From NCBI GenBank assembly GCA_016213205.1, contig JACRAZ010000024.1, positions 42,631 to 106,630 on the forward strand: DNA of 64,000 bases, written 5' to 3'. Numbering within the stretch: position 1 is the stretch's first letter; every line of letters starts with the position of its first letter. The notes below the pieces were generated by a model. It ran no database searches and was not told the origin of the DNA. It saw only the letters and a program-made list of their open reading frames with translations. This stretch comes from Burkholderiales bacterium (GTDB lineage Bacteria; Pseudomonadota; Gammaproteobacteria; Burkholderiales; Burkholderiaceae_C). Positions 8,735 to 16,825 of this stretch are shown here, in pieces. Position numbers and translations under genes: made by a program.

Positions 8735-10042
8735 TCACGGCGTGGCCAGCGGCGCGGGCCGGCCCAGCACGCCGGCCTTGTCGGCCTCGTAGCTGCCGGC
8801 CGCCAGCACGAACGCGGCGGCGGCCAGCAGCGAGCACAGCGGCATGGCCGTCAAGGCCGGCACCAGGCCCCAGGCATCGGACAGCACGCCCGCCAGGAAG
8901 GGCCCGGCCGCCAGGCCGAACAGGTTCTGGAACAGTGCGAGCACCGACGACCCGGTGGCCCGCACGCCGGGGTGCACCACCTCGATGACGATGGCCGACA
9001 CCGGGCCCACGGTGCAGGTGGCGAGGAAGCCGCCCAGCGCAATGGCCGCGAACTGCCACGCCGGCGGCGCCCACGCAAAGGCGAACACCAGCACCGCCAT
9101 CGAGCCGACGCACAGCCAGGCCATCGTCGCGAGCCGGCGGCGCGGCGCGCCGCGGCCGGCCCGGTCCACCAGTGCGCCGCACAGCACCGCGCCGGCGGCG
9201 CCGCACAGCACCACCAGCGCGGCCTTCACGCCGGCCTGCGCCGGCGCGACGCCGTGCACGCGGTTCAGGAAGCTCGGCAGCCAGGACCACAGCGCCGACA
9301 CCACGATGAGTTGCGCCGCCCCGCCGATGCACACCCACAGCATGGTGCGCGTGTGCGCCAGCACCCGCACGATGTGCAGCACCGCGCGGCCCAGCGATTG
9401 GCGCCGCGCCTGCATGTCGGGCGCCAGCGCCACGGTGGGGTAGTCGCGCACCTTCAGGTACAGCAGCACCAGCAGCAGCCCGGGCACGCCCACCACGCCG
9501 AAGGCCGCCTGCCAGCCCCAGCGCGCGGCGATCAGGCCGCCCAGCATCACCCCCAGCACCGAGCCCACCGAGGCCGAGGCGAAGAAGGCCGCCAGCACCG
9601 CGCCGCGCATGCGCGCCGGGAAGTGGCTCGCGATCAACGCCGCCCCCACCGCGCCGTAGCCGGCCTCGCCCAGGCCCACGGTGGCGCGCGCGGCCATCAG
9701 CACGCCGTAGCTGCGCACCCACATGCACGAAATGGTGGCCAGGCTCCACAGACCGGCCATCGCGACGATGCTCTTGACGCGGCTCACCCGGTCGGCGAAC
9801 AGGGCCACCGGCAGCGCGCCCAGCGCCACCGTGACCGACACCACCGACACCAGCGCGCCGAGCTGCTTGTCCGACAGGCCCCAGTCGGCCTTCAGGTACG
9901 GGAACAGCGAGACGATGACCTGGCGGTCGACGTAGTCGAAGATCATCAGCGCCAGCGTCATCACCAGCGCGAACCAGGCCGGCCCGGGGCCGTACAGGTA
10001 GTCGTCCGGCGGCGGCGCCTGGTCGAGGGCGTTCAGGTCCAT
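8735..10042 (-). CDS. Major facilitator superfamily transporter
   Basis: 435-aa MFS permease with about 12 predicted membrane helices. The N-terminal half shows MIFDYVDRQV in helix 1 and ADRVSRVK in the loop between helices 2 and 3, the classic MFS signature position, followed by RATVGLGEAGYGAVGAALIA. This pattern resembles the anion:cation symporter/spinster-like branch that moves organic acids. It lies 10 bp downstream of the quinone oxidoreductase gene and is probably cotranscribed with it. The likely role is uptake or efflux of the compound processed by the neighbouring dioxygenase and keto-acid enzymes; the substrate is an inference only. Confidence 0.88.
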   Translation of the reverse strand: MDLNALDQAPPPDDYLYGPGPAWFALVMTLALMIFDYVDRQVIVSLFPYLKADWGLSDKQLGALVSVVSVTVALGALPVALFADRVSRVKSIVAMAGLWSLATISCMWVRSYGVLMAARATVGLGEAGYGAVGAALIASHFPARMRGAVLAAFFASASVGSVLGVMLGGLIAARWGWQAAFGVVGVPGLLLVLLYLKVRDYPTVALAPDMQARRQSLGRAVLHIVRVLAHTRTMLWVCIGGAAQLIVVSALWSWLPSFLNRVHGVAPAQAGVKAALVVLCGAAGAVLCGALVDRAGRGAPRRRLATMAWLCVGSMAVLVFAFAWAPPAWQFAAIALGGFLATCTVGPVSAIVIEVVHPGVRATGSSVLALFQNLFGLAAGPFLAGVLSDAWGLVPALTAMPLCSLLAAAAFVLAAGSYEADKAGVLGRPAPLATP

Positions 10043-10052
10043 CGCGGCCGCC

Positions 10053-11045
10053 CTAGACAGTGAGCACCGTGGCGCCGGTGGTCTGGCGCGATTCGAGCGC
10101 GCGGTGCGCCGCGGCCGCTTCTTCCAGCCGGAACACCTGCTGCGGCTCGCCGCGGATGCGCCCGGCCAGCACGTGCGCGAACAGCTCGTCGGCCATTTCC
10201 AGCATCTTGGCGCGGGGGGTCGCGTAGTGCAGCATCGCCGGCCGCGTGAGCCAGAGCGAGCCCTTCACCGCGAGCAGCGTGGTATCCACCAGCACCGGGC
10301 CCGAGGTGGTGCCGTTGCTCACCAGCACGCCGCGCGGCTGCAGGCTGTCCAGGCTGGCCATCAGCGTGTCCTGGCCCACCGAGTCGAACACCACCGGCAC
10401 GCCGCGGCCGCCGGTGAGCTCACGCACGCGCTTCGGGATCTCGCGCGCCAGCTCCCCGGGGCCCATGCCCGCGGTGACGATGACATGCGTGCAGCCATGC
10501 GCGCGCGCCGCCTCGGCCTTGGCCTCGGTGCTGACGGTGCCGATCATCGTGACGCCGATGGCCCGCGCCCACTGGCAGGCCACCAGGCCCACGCCGCCGG
10601 CGGCCGCGTGGTACAGGATGGTCTCGCCGCCCTGCAGCGGGAACACCTGGCGGAACAGGTATTGCGCGGTGAGGCCCTTCATCATCAGCGTGGCGGCGCT
10701 GCGGTCGCTGATGCCGTCGGGCAGCGGGATCAGCACCTCGGCCGGCATCACGCGCAGGTCGCTGTACGCGCCCTGCGGGCCGAGCAGGTAGCCCACGCGG
10801 TCGCCGGGCTTGACGACATCGACGCCTTCGCCCACCGCTTCCACCACGCCCACCGCGTCGCTGCCCAGGCCGGCGGGCAGCGGATGCGGGTAGCGGCCGG
10901 TGCGGAAGTAGATGTCGATGAAGTTCACCGCCACATGCGTGTGGCGCACGCGCGCCTGGCCCGGACCGGGTTCACCGACCTCCACGTGCTCGAGTGTCAG
11001 CACCTCGGGACCGCCGGTGTGATGGAAGCGGATGGCACGGGCCAT
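10053..11045 (-). CDS. NADPH:quinone oxidoreductase (zinc-independent MDR family)
   Basis: 330-aa medium-chain dehydrogenase/reductase of the QOR type. The GroES-like N-terminal half shows VNFIDIYFRTG (the quinone reductase N-F-x-D motif) and GSDAVGVVEAVG but lacks the zinc-ligand cysteines. The Rossmann half carries AAAGGVGLVACQWA, an AxxGxxG NADPH-binding motif. It would catalyse NADPH-dependent reduction of quinones or activated alkenones in the cytoplasm. A good ribosome binding site (AGGAG) precedes the ATG at 11045 and overlaps the end of the upstream hydrolase gene. Spacing of 12 bp upstream and 10 bp downstream supports one operon. Confidence 0.92.
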   Translation of the reverse strand: MARAIRFHHTGGPEVLTLEHVEVGEPGPGQARVRHTHVAVNFIDIYFRTGRYPHPLPAGLGSDAVGVVEAVGEGVDVVKPGDRVGYLLGPQGAYSDLRVMPAEVLIPLPDGISDRSAATLMMKGLTAQYLFRQVFPLQGGETILYHAAAGGVGLVACQWARAIGVTMIGTVSTEAKAEAARAHGCTHVIVTAGMGPGELAREIPKRVRELTGGRGVPVVFDSVGQDTLMASLDSLQPRGVLVSNGTTSGPVLVDTTLLAVKGSLWLTRPAMLHYATPRAKMLEMADELFAHVLAGRIRGEPQQVFRLEEAAAAHRALESRQTTGATVLTV

Positions 11046-11057
11046 GGGGTTGTTCTC

Positions 11058-11654
11058 CTAGTAGTAGGTGGCGCCGCGCGCTGGCACGGCAGGCCCGCGC
11101 GCGAGTTCATCGATCAGCACTTCGGCCTCGGCCCAAGGCCCGTGGCCCGAAGCCGGGTTCAGGTGGCCCACGGCGCCCAGGTCCAGCAGTGCGCTGCCCC
11201 AGTCGGCGGCCAGGTCGGCCACGCGCTCGTAGCGGGCCAGGGGGTCGTTGCGGCTGGCGCACACCAGGCTGCGAAACGGCAGCCGTACGCGCGGCAACGG
11301 CAGCCAGCCGCCGGCCCGTAGCGCGGCGATGGTGGGGTAGCCCTCGGGCATGGGCGCCTCGAAATCCGGCGGCACCGCCAGCAGCGCGGAATGCACCGCA
11401 CGCCCCGTGCGCTGCGCCCAGTGCGCCACCATCAGGCAGCCGGCGCTGTGCGCCACGATCTGCAGCGGGCCCGCGATGGCCTGCGCGGCATGCTCGATCG
11501 CGGCCACGCGGGCCGCACAGTCCAGGTCCTCGCGGCCCATCGGCGGCACCGCCCGCACCGCGCGGCCGCTGTCCTGCAGCCGGGCGTGCAGCAGCGTCTG
11601 CCAGTGCTGCGCCACCGCGTCGCGCAGGCCGGGCACGATCAGCACGGTGAGCAT
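11058..11654 (-). CDS. RBBP9/YdeN-family alpha/beta hydrolase
   Basis: 198-aa serine hydrolase of the RBBP9/YdeN family. The sequence opens LTVLIVPGLRDAVAQHWQ, typical of the family. It contains the nucleophile elbow VAHSAGC (Ser about 74), an acid in SRNDPLA, and His in AVGHLNPASG, giving a plausible Ser-Asp-His triad. Length matches the family (about 180-200 aa). No signal peptide is seen, so it is cytoplasmic. It lies 8 bp after the keto-acid cleavage gene and 12 bp before the quinone reductase. The substrate is unknown; esterase or lactonase activity on the pathway intermediate is a guess. Confidence 0.88.
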   Translation of the reverse strand: MLTVLIVPGLRDAVAQHWQTLLHARLQDSGRAVRAVPPMGREDLDCAARVAAIEHAAQAIAGPLQIVAHSAGCLMVAHWAQRTGRAVHSALLAVPPDFEAPMPEGYPTIAALRAGGWLPLPRVRLPFRSLVCASRNDPLARYERVADLAADWGSALLDLGAVGHLNPASGHGPWAEAEVLIDELARGPAVPARGATYY

Positions 11655-11662
11655 GCGGCGCC

Positions 11663-12718
11663 TCAGGCGTGCTGCAGGAAGCCGCGCTGGCCGTGGCGGC
11701 GGTTCGGCGCGAAGCCGTTCTTCGCCAGCGTCTCGTCGGCGCTCTTGTAGAACTCGCCGATGCGGTAGATTCGGCGGGCCTCGTTCGCATCCGCCACCTC
11801 GCGGCCGAACTCGCGGCTGATGCGCACGAGCTGCTCGATCTGCTTGACGGTGCCCATCTTCTGCCGGCGGTCCTGCGTCCAGATGTTGTCCTCGATGCCG
11901 CAGCGCACGTGCAGGCCCATCGCGATGGCCATCATGTTCAGCGGCAGCACGTTGAGCATGCTGGTCTCGAGCGTGAGCACCGCGCCATCGGGCACCGCGC
12001 GCACGAAGTTGGCCAGGTTGTAGAGGTTGGGCGCATCGAAGCCGCCGCCGATGGCCACCCAGGTCAGGATCAGCGGCACGTTGCAGACGCCGCGGCGCAT
12101 CATGCGTTCCACGGTTTCGAGCTGCGGGATGTTGGCGAGCTGGAAGTGGGTCTGGATGCCGGCGGCCGAGAGGCGGCGGATGTGCTCTTCCACCCACTCG
12201 GGGCCGGCGGGAATGGTCATCTCGCGGTAGGCGCGGTACATCGCCGGCTCGGCCAGCGAGGTGCCGGCGATGTCGGCCTCGGTCATCTGCTCGACCACGT
12301 TCATCTGGTTCGAGTTGATCGCGATGGTCACCTGGTCGGGCGTGGGCTGCAGCTCGGCCAGCATGTGGCGCGTGTCGTCGCTGAGCCACTTGGCGGTGTC
12401 GCCATCGCCTTCGGGCGCGAAGCTGATCGAGCCGCCCACCTGGATGATGAGCTCGGGCACCCGGGCGCGGATGCCCGCGATCAGCTCGTTGAACTTGGAC
12501 AGGCGCTTGCTGCCCTTGCCGTCGAGCTCGCGCACGTGCAGGTGCAGCACGGTGGCGCCGGCGTTGTGGCAGTCCACCGCCTTCTGGATCTGCTCGTCCA
12601 TCGTGACCGGAATGTCTTCCGGAAAGTCCGCCGGCATCCATTCGGGGCCGTAGGGGGCGCAGGTGATGACGAGCTTGTCCTGGTTCTCGGGAAACAGCGA
12701 ACCGTCGGTGAAGTTCAT
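11663..12718 (-). CDS. Beta-keto acid cleavage enzyme (BKACE, DUF849 family)
   Basis: 351-aa member of the DUF849/BKACE family (3-keto-5-aminohexanoate cleavage enzyme fold, a zinc-dependent TIM barrel). These enzymes condense a beta-keto acid with acetyl-CoA to give acetoacetate and a new acyl-CoA. Visible are the N-terminal VITCAPYG, the zinc-binding HLHVRE, IQVGGSI, and ETSMLN followed by GLHVRCGIEDN. The start at 12718 is supported by AAGGA about 8 nt upstream. This subfamily, with an N-terminal extension of about 15 residues (NFTDGSLFPENQDK), acts on an unknown beta-keto acid. It is the first of four tightly packed genes and is separated from the dioxygenase by 155 bp of structured DNA. 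Confidence 0.9.
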   Translation of the reverse strand: MNFTDGSLFPENQDKLVITCAPYGPEWMPADFPEDIPVTMDEQIQKAVDCHNAGATVLHLHVRELDGKGSKRLSKFNELIAGIRARVPELIIQVGGSISFAPEGDGDTAKWLSDDTRHMLAELQPTPDQVTIAINSNQMNVVEQMTEADIAGTSLAEPAMYRAYREMTIPAGPEWVEEHIRRLSAAGIQTHFQLANIPQLETVERMMRRGVCNVPLILTWVAIGGGFDAPNLYNLANFVRAVPDGAVLTLETSMLNVLPLNMMAIAMGLHVRCGIEDNIWTQDRRQKMGTVKQIEQLVRISREFGREVADANEARRIYRIGEFYKSADETLAKNGFAPNRRHGQRGFLQHA

Positions 12719-12751
12719 GGTGGGAGTCCTTGTTGCGGTGATCGGAGCAGG

Positions 12752-12876
12752 TGTCCCGGGGGGACAGGTCGCCACAGGCGACCAGGGGCGATGGGGACCG
12801 AAGGGCGAAACCGGAGCCGGGTCTCCCGGGCCGGTTTCGTGACCCCTCGGGGGTGGCCGCCAGGCGGCCGGGGTCA
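12752..12876. repeat. Cluster of four GC-rich inverted repeats between the TauD-like and BKACE genes
   Basis: Four stems follow one another. TGTCCC/GGGACA lies at 12752-12766, GTCGCC/GGCGAC at 12768-12782, and GAAACCGG/CCGGTTTC at 12807-12838. TGACCCC/GGGGTCA (12840-12876) encloses a nested GGCCGCC/GGCGGCC (12855-12869). The last pair includes the dioxygenase stop codon. There are no T-runs. The cluster may stabilise or attenuate the transcript between the two genes. Confidence 0.75.
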
Positions 12877-13800
12877 ATACGGCCTGTCGCCGACGATCCC
12901 GGCGCGTTCCATCTTTCGGTGGCAGGGCGGGTAGTCCATCACCGCGTAGTGCTGGGTCGAGCGGTTGTCCCACATGGCCATGCTGTTGGGCTGCCAGCGC
13001 CAGCGCACCTGGTACTCGGGAATGAAGGCCTGGCTGATCAGATAGCGCAGCAGCTCGGAGCCGCCGTGCGTGTAGTCCTGGCCCACGCGCACGTTGTCGG
13101 CGGTGTGGAAATTGCTGAAGTGCGTGGTGAAGGCGTTGACGAAGAGGATCTTCTCGCCCGTCTCGGGGTGGGTGCGCACCACCGGGTGCTCGGCATCGGG
13201 GAACTGCGCCTTCAGCGCCAGGCGCTTGTCGATCGGCATCGCGGCGCCGAAGCTGGCCTCGATGCTGTGGCGCGCGCGCAGCCCGGCGATCTGCGCCTTC
13301 ACGTGATCGGGCAGGCGCTCGTAGGCCAGCACCATGTTGGCCCACATCGTGTCGCCGCCCACCGGCGGGCATTCCACGCAGCGCAGCACGCAGCCGAAGG
13401 GCGGCTTCTCGCGCCAGGTGGCGTCGGTGTGCCAGGCGTTCTCGTAGCGGTCGTTGGGCGTGTCCGGACGCTTGTAGATGCGCACCAGGCCCGGATGCTC
13501 GGGGTCGCTGCCGGCCACCGGGTGGTCTTCCAGCTCGCCGAAGTGGCGTGCGAAGGCCACGTGCTCGGCGCGCGTGATGTCCTGGTCGCGCAAGAACAGC
13601 ACGCGGTGCTTCAGCAGCAGCGCGCGGATCTCGGCCATCAGCCCCGCATCCCGCGCGGCCGCGCCCAGATGGATGTTGGACAGCTCGGCGCCGATGGCGC
13701 AGGTGAGCGGCTCGACGCGGGGGCTGCGGGTGAGCGCACTCGCGGCGACGACCGACGGGGCGGCCGGGGGGGCGGCCGGCGTGGTGGGCAGGGCATGCAT
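12874..13800 (-). CDS. TauD/TfdA-family Fe(II)/2-oxoglutarate-dependent dioxygenase
   Basis: 308-aa non-haem iron dioxygenase. The facial triad is visible as HTD (His124, Asp126) in AWHTDATW and the distal His284 in STQHYAV, with Arg295 placed to bind 2-oxoglutarate. The core resembles TauD (PVGGDTMWANM, and a MWDNRSTQHYA-type ending). TauD releases sulfite from taurine and TfdA cleaves aryloxyacetates; this homologue's substrate is unknown. The ATG at 13800 follows GGAG at about 11 nt; an in-frame extension to 13860 has no support. An Ala/Pro-rich N-terminus (residues 1-25) precedes the fold. The gene lies downstream of the large LuxR-type regulator on the same strand. Confidence 0.9.
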   Translation of the reverse strand: MHALPTTPAAPPAAPSVVAASALTRSPRVEPLTCAIGAELSNIHLGAAARDAGLMAEIRALLLKHRVLFLRDQDITRAEHVAFARHFGELEDHPVAGSDPEHPGLVRIYKRPDTPNDRYENAWHTDATWREKPPFGCVLRCVECPPVGGDTMWANMVLAYERLPDHVKAQIAGLRARHSIEASFGAAMPIDKRLALKAQFPDAEHPVVRTHPETGEKILFVNAFTTHFSNFHTADNVRVGQDYTHGGSELLRYLISQAFIPEYQVRWRWQPNSMAMWDNRSTQHYAVMDYPPCHRKMERAGIVGDRPY

Positions 13801-13922
13801 GGCGGCTTGTCTCCGGCAAGGTTCTGAAGCCGAAGGGTAGGAAGCCGGCGCCCGGCGCACCCCCCCATCGCAGAGGGGGGAGCTGCCGGCCCTCAGGGCC
13901 GCCGGTGCCGCGGGCGGGCGCT

Positions 13923-13941
13923 CAGCGCTTGAGAGGCTTTC
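13923..13941. repeat. Dispersed repeat motif, copy 1 (CTTGAGAGGCTTTC)
   Basis: CAGCGCTTGAGAGGCTTTC here matches CAGAGCTTGAGAGGCTTTC at 63864-63882 at 18 of 19 positions. This copy abuts the stop codon of the LuxR-type gene. It is probably part of a short intergenic repeat family. Confidence 0.6.
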
Positions 13942-16654
13942 AGCCCATTGGTTCCAGCAGCCCCAGGATGCGTGCGCGCTGCACCACCTGCTTGCGCGTG
14001 CCCGCGTCGAGCTTGGCGAACAGGTTCTTCATGTGCCACTTGATGGTTTCTTCCCCCACCTGCATGGCCAGGCCGATTTCCTTGTTCGACAGGTTGCGCG
14101 CCGCGAGTTCGAGCACCTCGCGCTCCTTGGGGGTGAGCGCGAGGCTGGGCGTGGCGCGCGGCGAGGCACCGGCGCGCGCCGGCACAACACCCATCGGAGC
14201 ACCCAGCGGCGCCACCAGCGGCCCGGCGCTGGCCGCCGGCAGCGCGCCGGGCTCGCGCCCGAGCTGGCGCACCCAGTCGCCCAGCTGCGGGTGCGCATCG
14301 GAGAACACGCGCAGCAGGCCGTAGGTGGCGGCCAGGTCCACCGCTTCGCGCGCCAGGTCTTGCGCACGTTCGCCGCAGCGGTCCAGCGCCAGCGCGCGCA
14401 GCCCCAGCAGCTCGATGCGCAGGCGGCCCATCTTCAGCCCGCGGGCCAGCGCCTCGGCACGCGCCAGCGGCGCCAGCGCGGCGCGCCACTCCTGCGCGGC
14501 GATGGCGGCATGGCCCTGCGCCAGCTCACGCAGCACCTGCACGCTGCGGCGCCACAGCCGGCCCTGCGGCAGCGCGGGGTCGGCCAGCAGCGTGTCGATC
14601 TGATCGCACAGCGCGCGGCAGGTTTCGGGGCGGAAGCGGCGCGCATGCATGCGCACCTGGTCCACCAGGCTGGCGATGCACAGCCGCGGCAGCCGCCGCA
14701 GCACACCCACCGCGTGCAGCGCGCCCAGCAGTTCCAGCGCGCGGTTCTCGGCGCCTTCGGCCATGGCGATGCGTGCCATCGTGCGGTAGCCCAACAGCAC
14801 GGTTTCGGGCAGGCCGCTGCGTTCCAGCACATCGAGCCGGTGGGCCAGCAGCGCGGCGGCGTCGGCCGGGCGCTGGCGTTCCCACACCGCGGCGGCCAGC
14901 AGCGCGGCCAGCATGCAGGTGAAGGGGCTGCGGCGGCCCAGCTCGGCCTCGGCGCGGGCCAGCGTGGGCTGCAGCAGTTGTTCGGCCAGCAGCACCTGGC
15001 CCTCCCACAGGTAGCTGAGGCCGACGATGAAATCACGCCAGCCGCCCAGGTAGCCCTGCGCCTGGCCGGCCTGGGTGCGCGGCGCCTGCTGCTGGCGCTG
15101 CCGGGCCAGCTCGGGCTCGCCCTCGATCAGGGTGCGGAAGGCGCTGCGGTTGGCATGCACCTGCAGCAGCAGCGGGTCCTGCAGCGGCGGCGCCTGGGCC
15201 CAGGGGTCGTGCAGCTCGGCAAAGCGGTCGGGGTCGTCGGCGAAGACCGCGGCGCCGCTGAGGATCAGCGCGCATTCGCAGCGCAGCGCGTCGTCCACCG
15301 CCGGTTGCGCGAGGATGCGGGCCACCAGGCGGCCGGCTTCGTCGTGCCGCTCGCTGAGCGCCAGCGACCAGGCCGCGGCCAGCAGCAGGCGCGGGCGGCG
15401 GTCGAGTTCGGCCTCGGGCAGGCGCGCGAGCCAGTCCAGCACCGTGCCCTGGCGGCCACGCGCCATCAACGCGTCGTAGAGGCTGCGTTCGGCCAGTTCG
15501 TAGGCCAGCGCATGCTGGCCGGCCGCCAGCGCATGCTGCGCCGCGGCCTCGAGCTGGCCATGCGCGGCCAGCCATTGCGCAGCGCGGGCGTGCAGCGTGG
15601 CCTGCGCTTCGGCCGGCAGTGCGCACAGGTGCAGGCGCAGCCGCTCGCGCGCCAGCGAGTGCATGCGCAGCCAGTCGCTGTGCTCGCTGGCCGCGAACAC
15701 GGGCGTGTCGCGCACCAGGCGGGCCAGGCGCTGGGCCGCATCGGGCTCGCCGGTGAGCGCCACGCACAGATCGGGGTGCAGGTGGTCCGGCAGCGCCATG
15801 CGGGTCAGGAAGGCCGCATCGGCCGGGTCCAGCCGGGCCAGCAGCAGCTCCACCAGGTGGTTGCGCAGCTCGGCGCCGGGCGCGGCCATGGCCTGCAGGG
15901 CGGCGCGCGGGTCGTTGCCGGCACCGATGATCGACAGCGCCAGCTGCAGGCCCAGCGGCCAGCCTTCGGTGAGCTCGTGCAGGCGCGCTGCACTGTCGGG
16001 GTCGACACGGCTGCCGAAGCGGGTGCGCACCAGTTCCAGCGTTTCGTCGAGCTGGAAACGCAGCGGGGCCGGGCCCAGCATCACGCACTGGCCGTAGGCC
16101 ACCAGGTCGTCCAGCCCCAGCGCGCAATCGGGCCGCGCGGCGATCACCACCCGCAGGTTCGGCGGTGCGTTGCGCACCAGGTAGGCCAGCGCCTCGCGCG
16201 CGGGCTCGGGCAGGCGCTCGGCTTCGTCGACGATGAGCACGGTGTTCAGCGCGGTCTGCGCCAGCTCGGCCAGCCAGGCGGTGATGCCTTCCAGGCCGCC
16301 GGCCCCACCGGCGGCACCTTCGAGCAGCGTGTGGCCGAACCCCGGCCGGCCGGCGCCCAGGCGCAGCGCCAGCACCAGGCTGTGCAGCAGGCGCTGCGGG
16401 TCCGGCTGCGCCGGGGCCGAGACCCAGGCCACCACCGCGCCCTGCGCCAGGTGCTCGCGCCGCCATTGCGCCAGCAGCGAGGTCTTGCCGAAGCCGGCCG
16501 GGGCCTGCACCAGCAGGGCCGGCACATCGCGCCAGCGCTCGTCGCTGGCCAGCAGGCGCGCGCGTGCGACCAGGTGGCGCGGCACGCGGGGCGGCGTCAC
16601 GCGCAGCAGCAGGTCGTCGGCAGCGGGGCCGCCCGGGGGCGCGGTGGTGGCCAT
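13940..16654 (-). CDS. MalT-like large ATP-binding LuxR-family regulator (LAL/STAND)
   Basis: 904-aa STAND-type transcription regulator. The N-terminal NTPase has a Walker A motif APAGFGKTS near 51-59 and a Walker B-like LIVDEAERL near 140. A long helical TPR-like region follows. The C-terminal LuxR helix-turn-helix (about 838-900) contains LTPKEREVLELAA, NKEIG and IKWHMKNLFAKL. Such proteins bind an inducer through the helical region, oligomerise with ATP and activate promoters. It is first in a run of minus-strand genes and is the obvious candidate to control the dioxygenase/BKACE block. The gene ends 139 bp before the dioxygenase start. That gap holds a CCCCCC/GGGGGG hairpin at 13861-13880. 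Confidence 0.9.
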   Translation of the reverse strand: MATTAPPGGPAADDLLLRVTPPRVPRHLVARARLLASDERWRDVPALLVQAPAGFGKTSLLAQWRREHLAQGAVVAWVSAPAQPDPQRLLHSLVLALRLGAGRPGFGHTLLEGAAGGAGGLEGITAWLAELAQTALNTVLIVDEAERLPEPAREALAYLVRNAPPNLRVVIAARPDCALGLDDLVAYGQCVMLGPAPLRFQLDETLELVRTRFGSRVDPDSAARLHELTEGWPLGLQLALSIIGAGNDPRAALQAMAAPGAELRNHLVELLLARLDPADAAFLTRMALPDHLHPDLCVALTGEPDAAQRLARLVRDTPVFAASEHSDWLRMHSLARERLRLHLCALPAEAQATLHARAAQWLAAHGQLEAAAQHALAAGQHALAYELAERSLYDALMARGRQGTVLDWLARLPEAELDRRPRLLLAAAWSLALSERHDEAGRLVARILAQPAVDDALRCECALILSGAAVFADDPDRFAELHDPWAQAPPLQDPLLLQVHANRSAFRTLIEGEPELARQRQQQAPRTQAGQAQGYLGGWRDFIVGLSYLWEGQVLLAEQLLQPTLARAEAELGRRSPFTCMLAALLAAAVWERQRPADAAALLAHRLDVLERSGLPETVLLGYRTMARIAMAEGAENRALELLGALHAVGVLRRLPRLCIASLVDQVRMHARRFRPETCRALCDQIDTLLADPALPQGRLWRRSVQVLRELAQGHAAIAAQEWRAALAPLARAEALARGLKMGRLRIELLGLRALALDRCGERAQDLAREAVDLAATYGLLRVFSDAHPQLGDWVRQLGREPGALPAASAGPLVAPLGAPMGVVPARAGASPRATPSLALTPKEREVLELAARNLSNKEIGLAMQVGEETIKWHMKNLFAKLDAGTRKQVVQRARILGLLEPMG

Positions 16655-16825
16655 GTCCGAATCATGGTACCGCCGGGCCTGGGTGCGCCTGCTTCGGGCT
16701 TGCCCCCCCGCCGGGGGGAGGGTGGGCGCGGCGCGCGCTGCCTAGCATGAACTCCATTGGCCGAGCCTGCGTTGCTGCGCCTCGGCTGCCCTGAACCTGT
16801 GTGCGTCAGCGCTGGAGGCGGCCTC

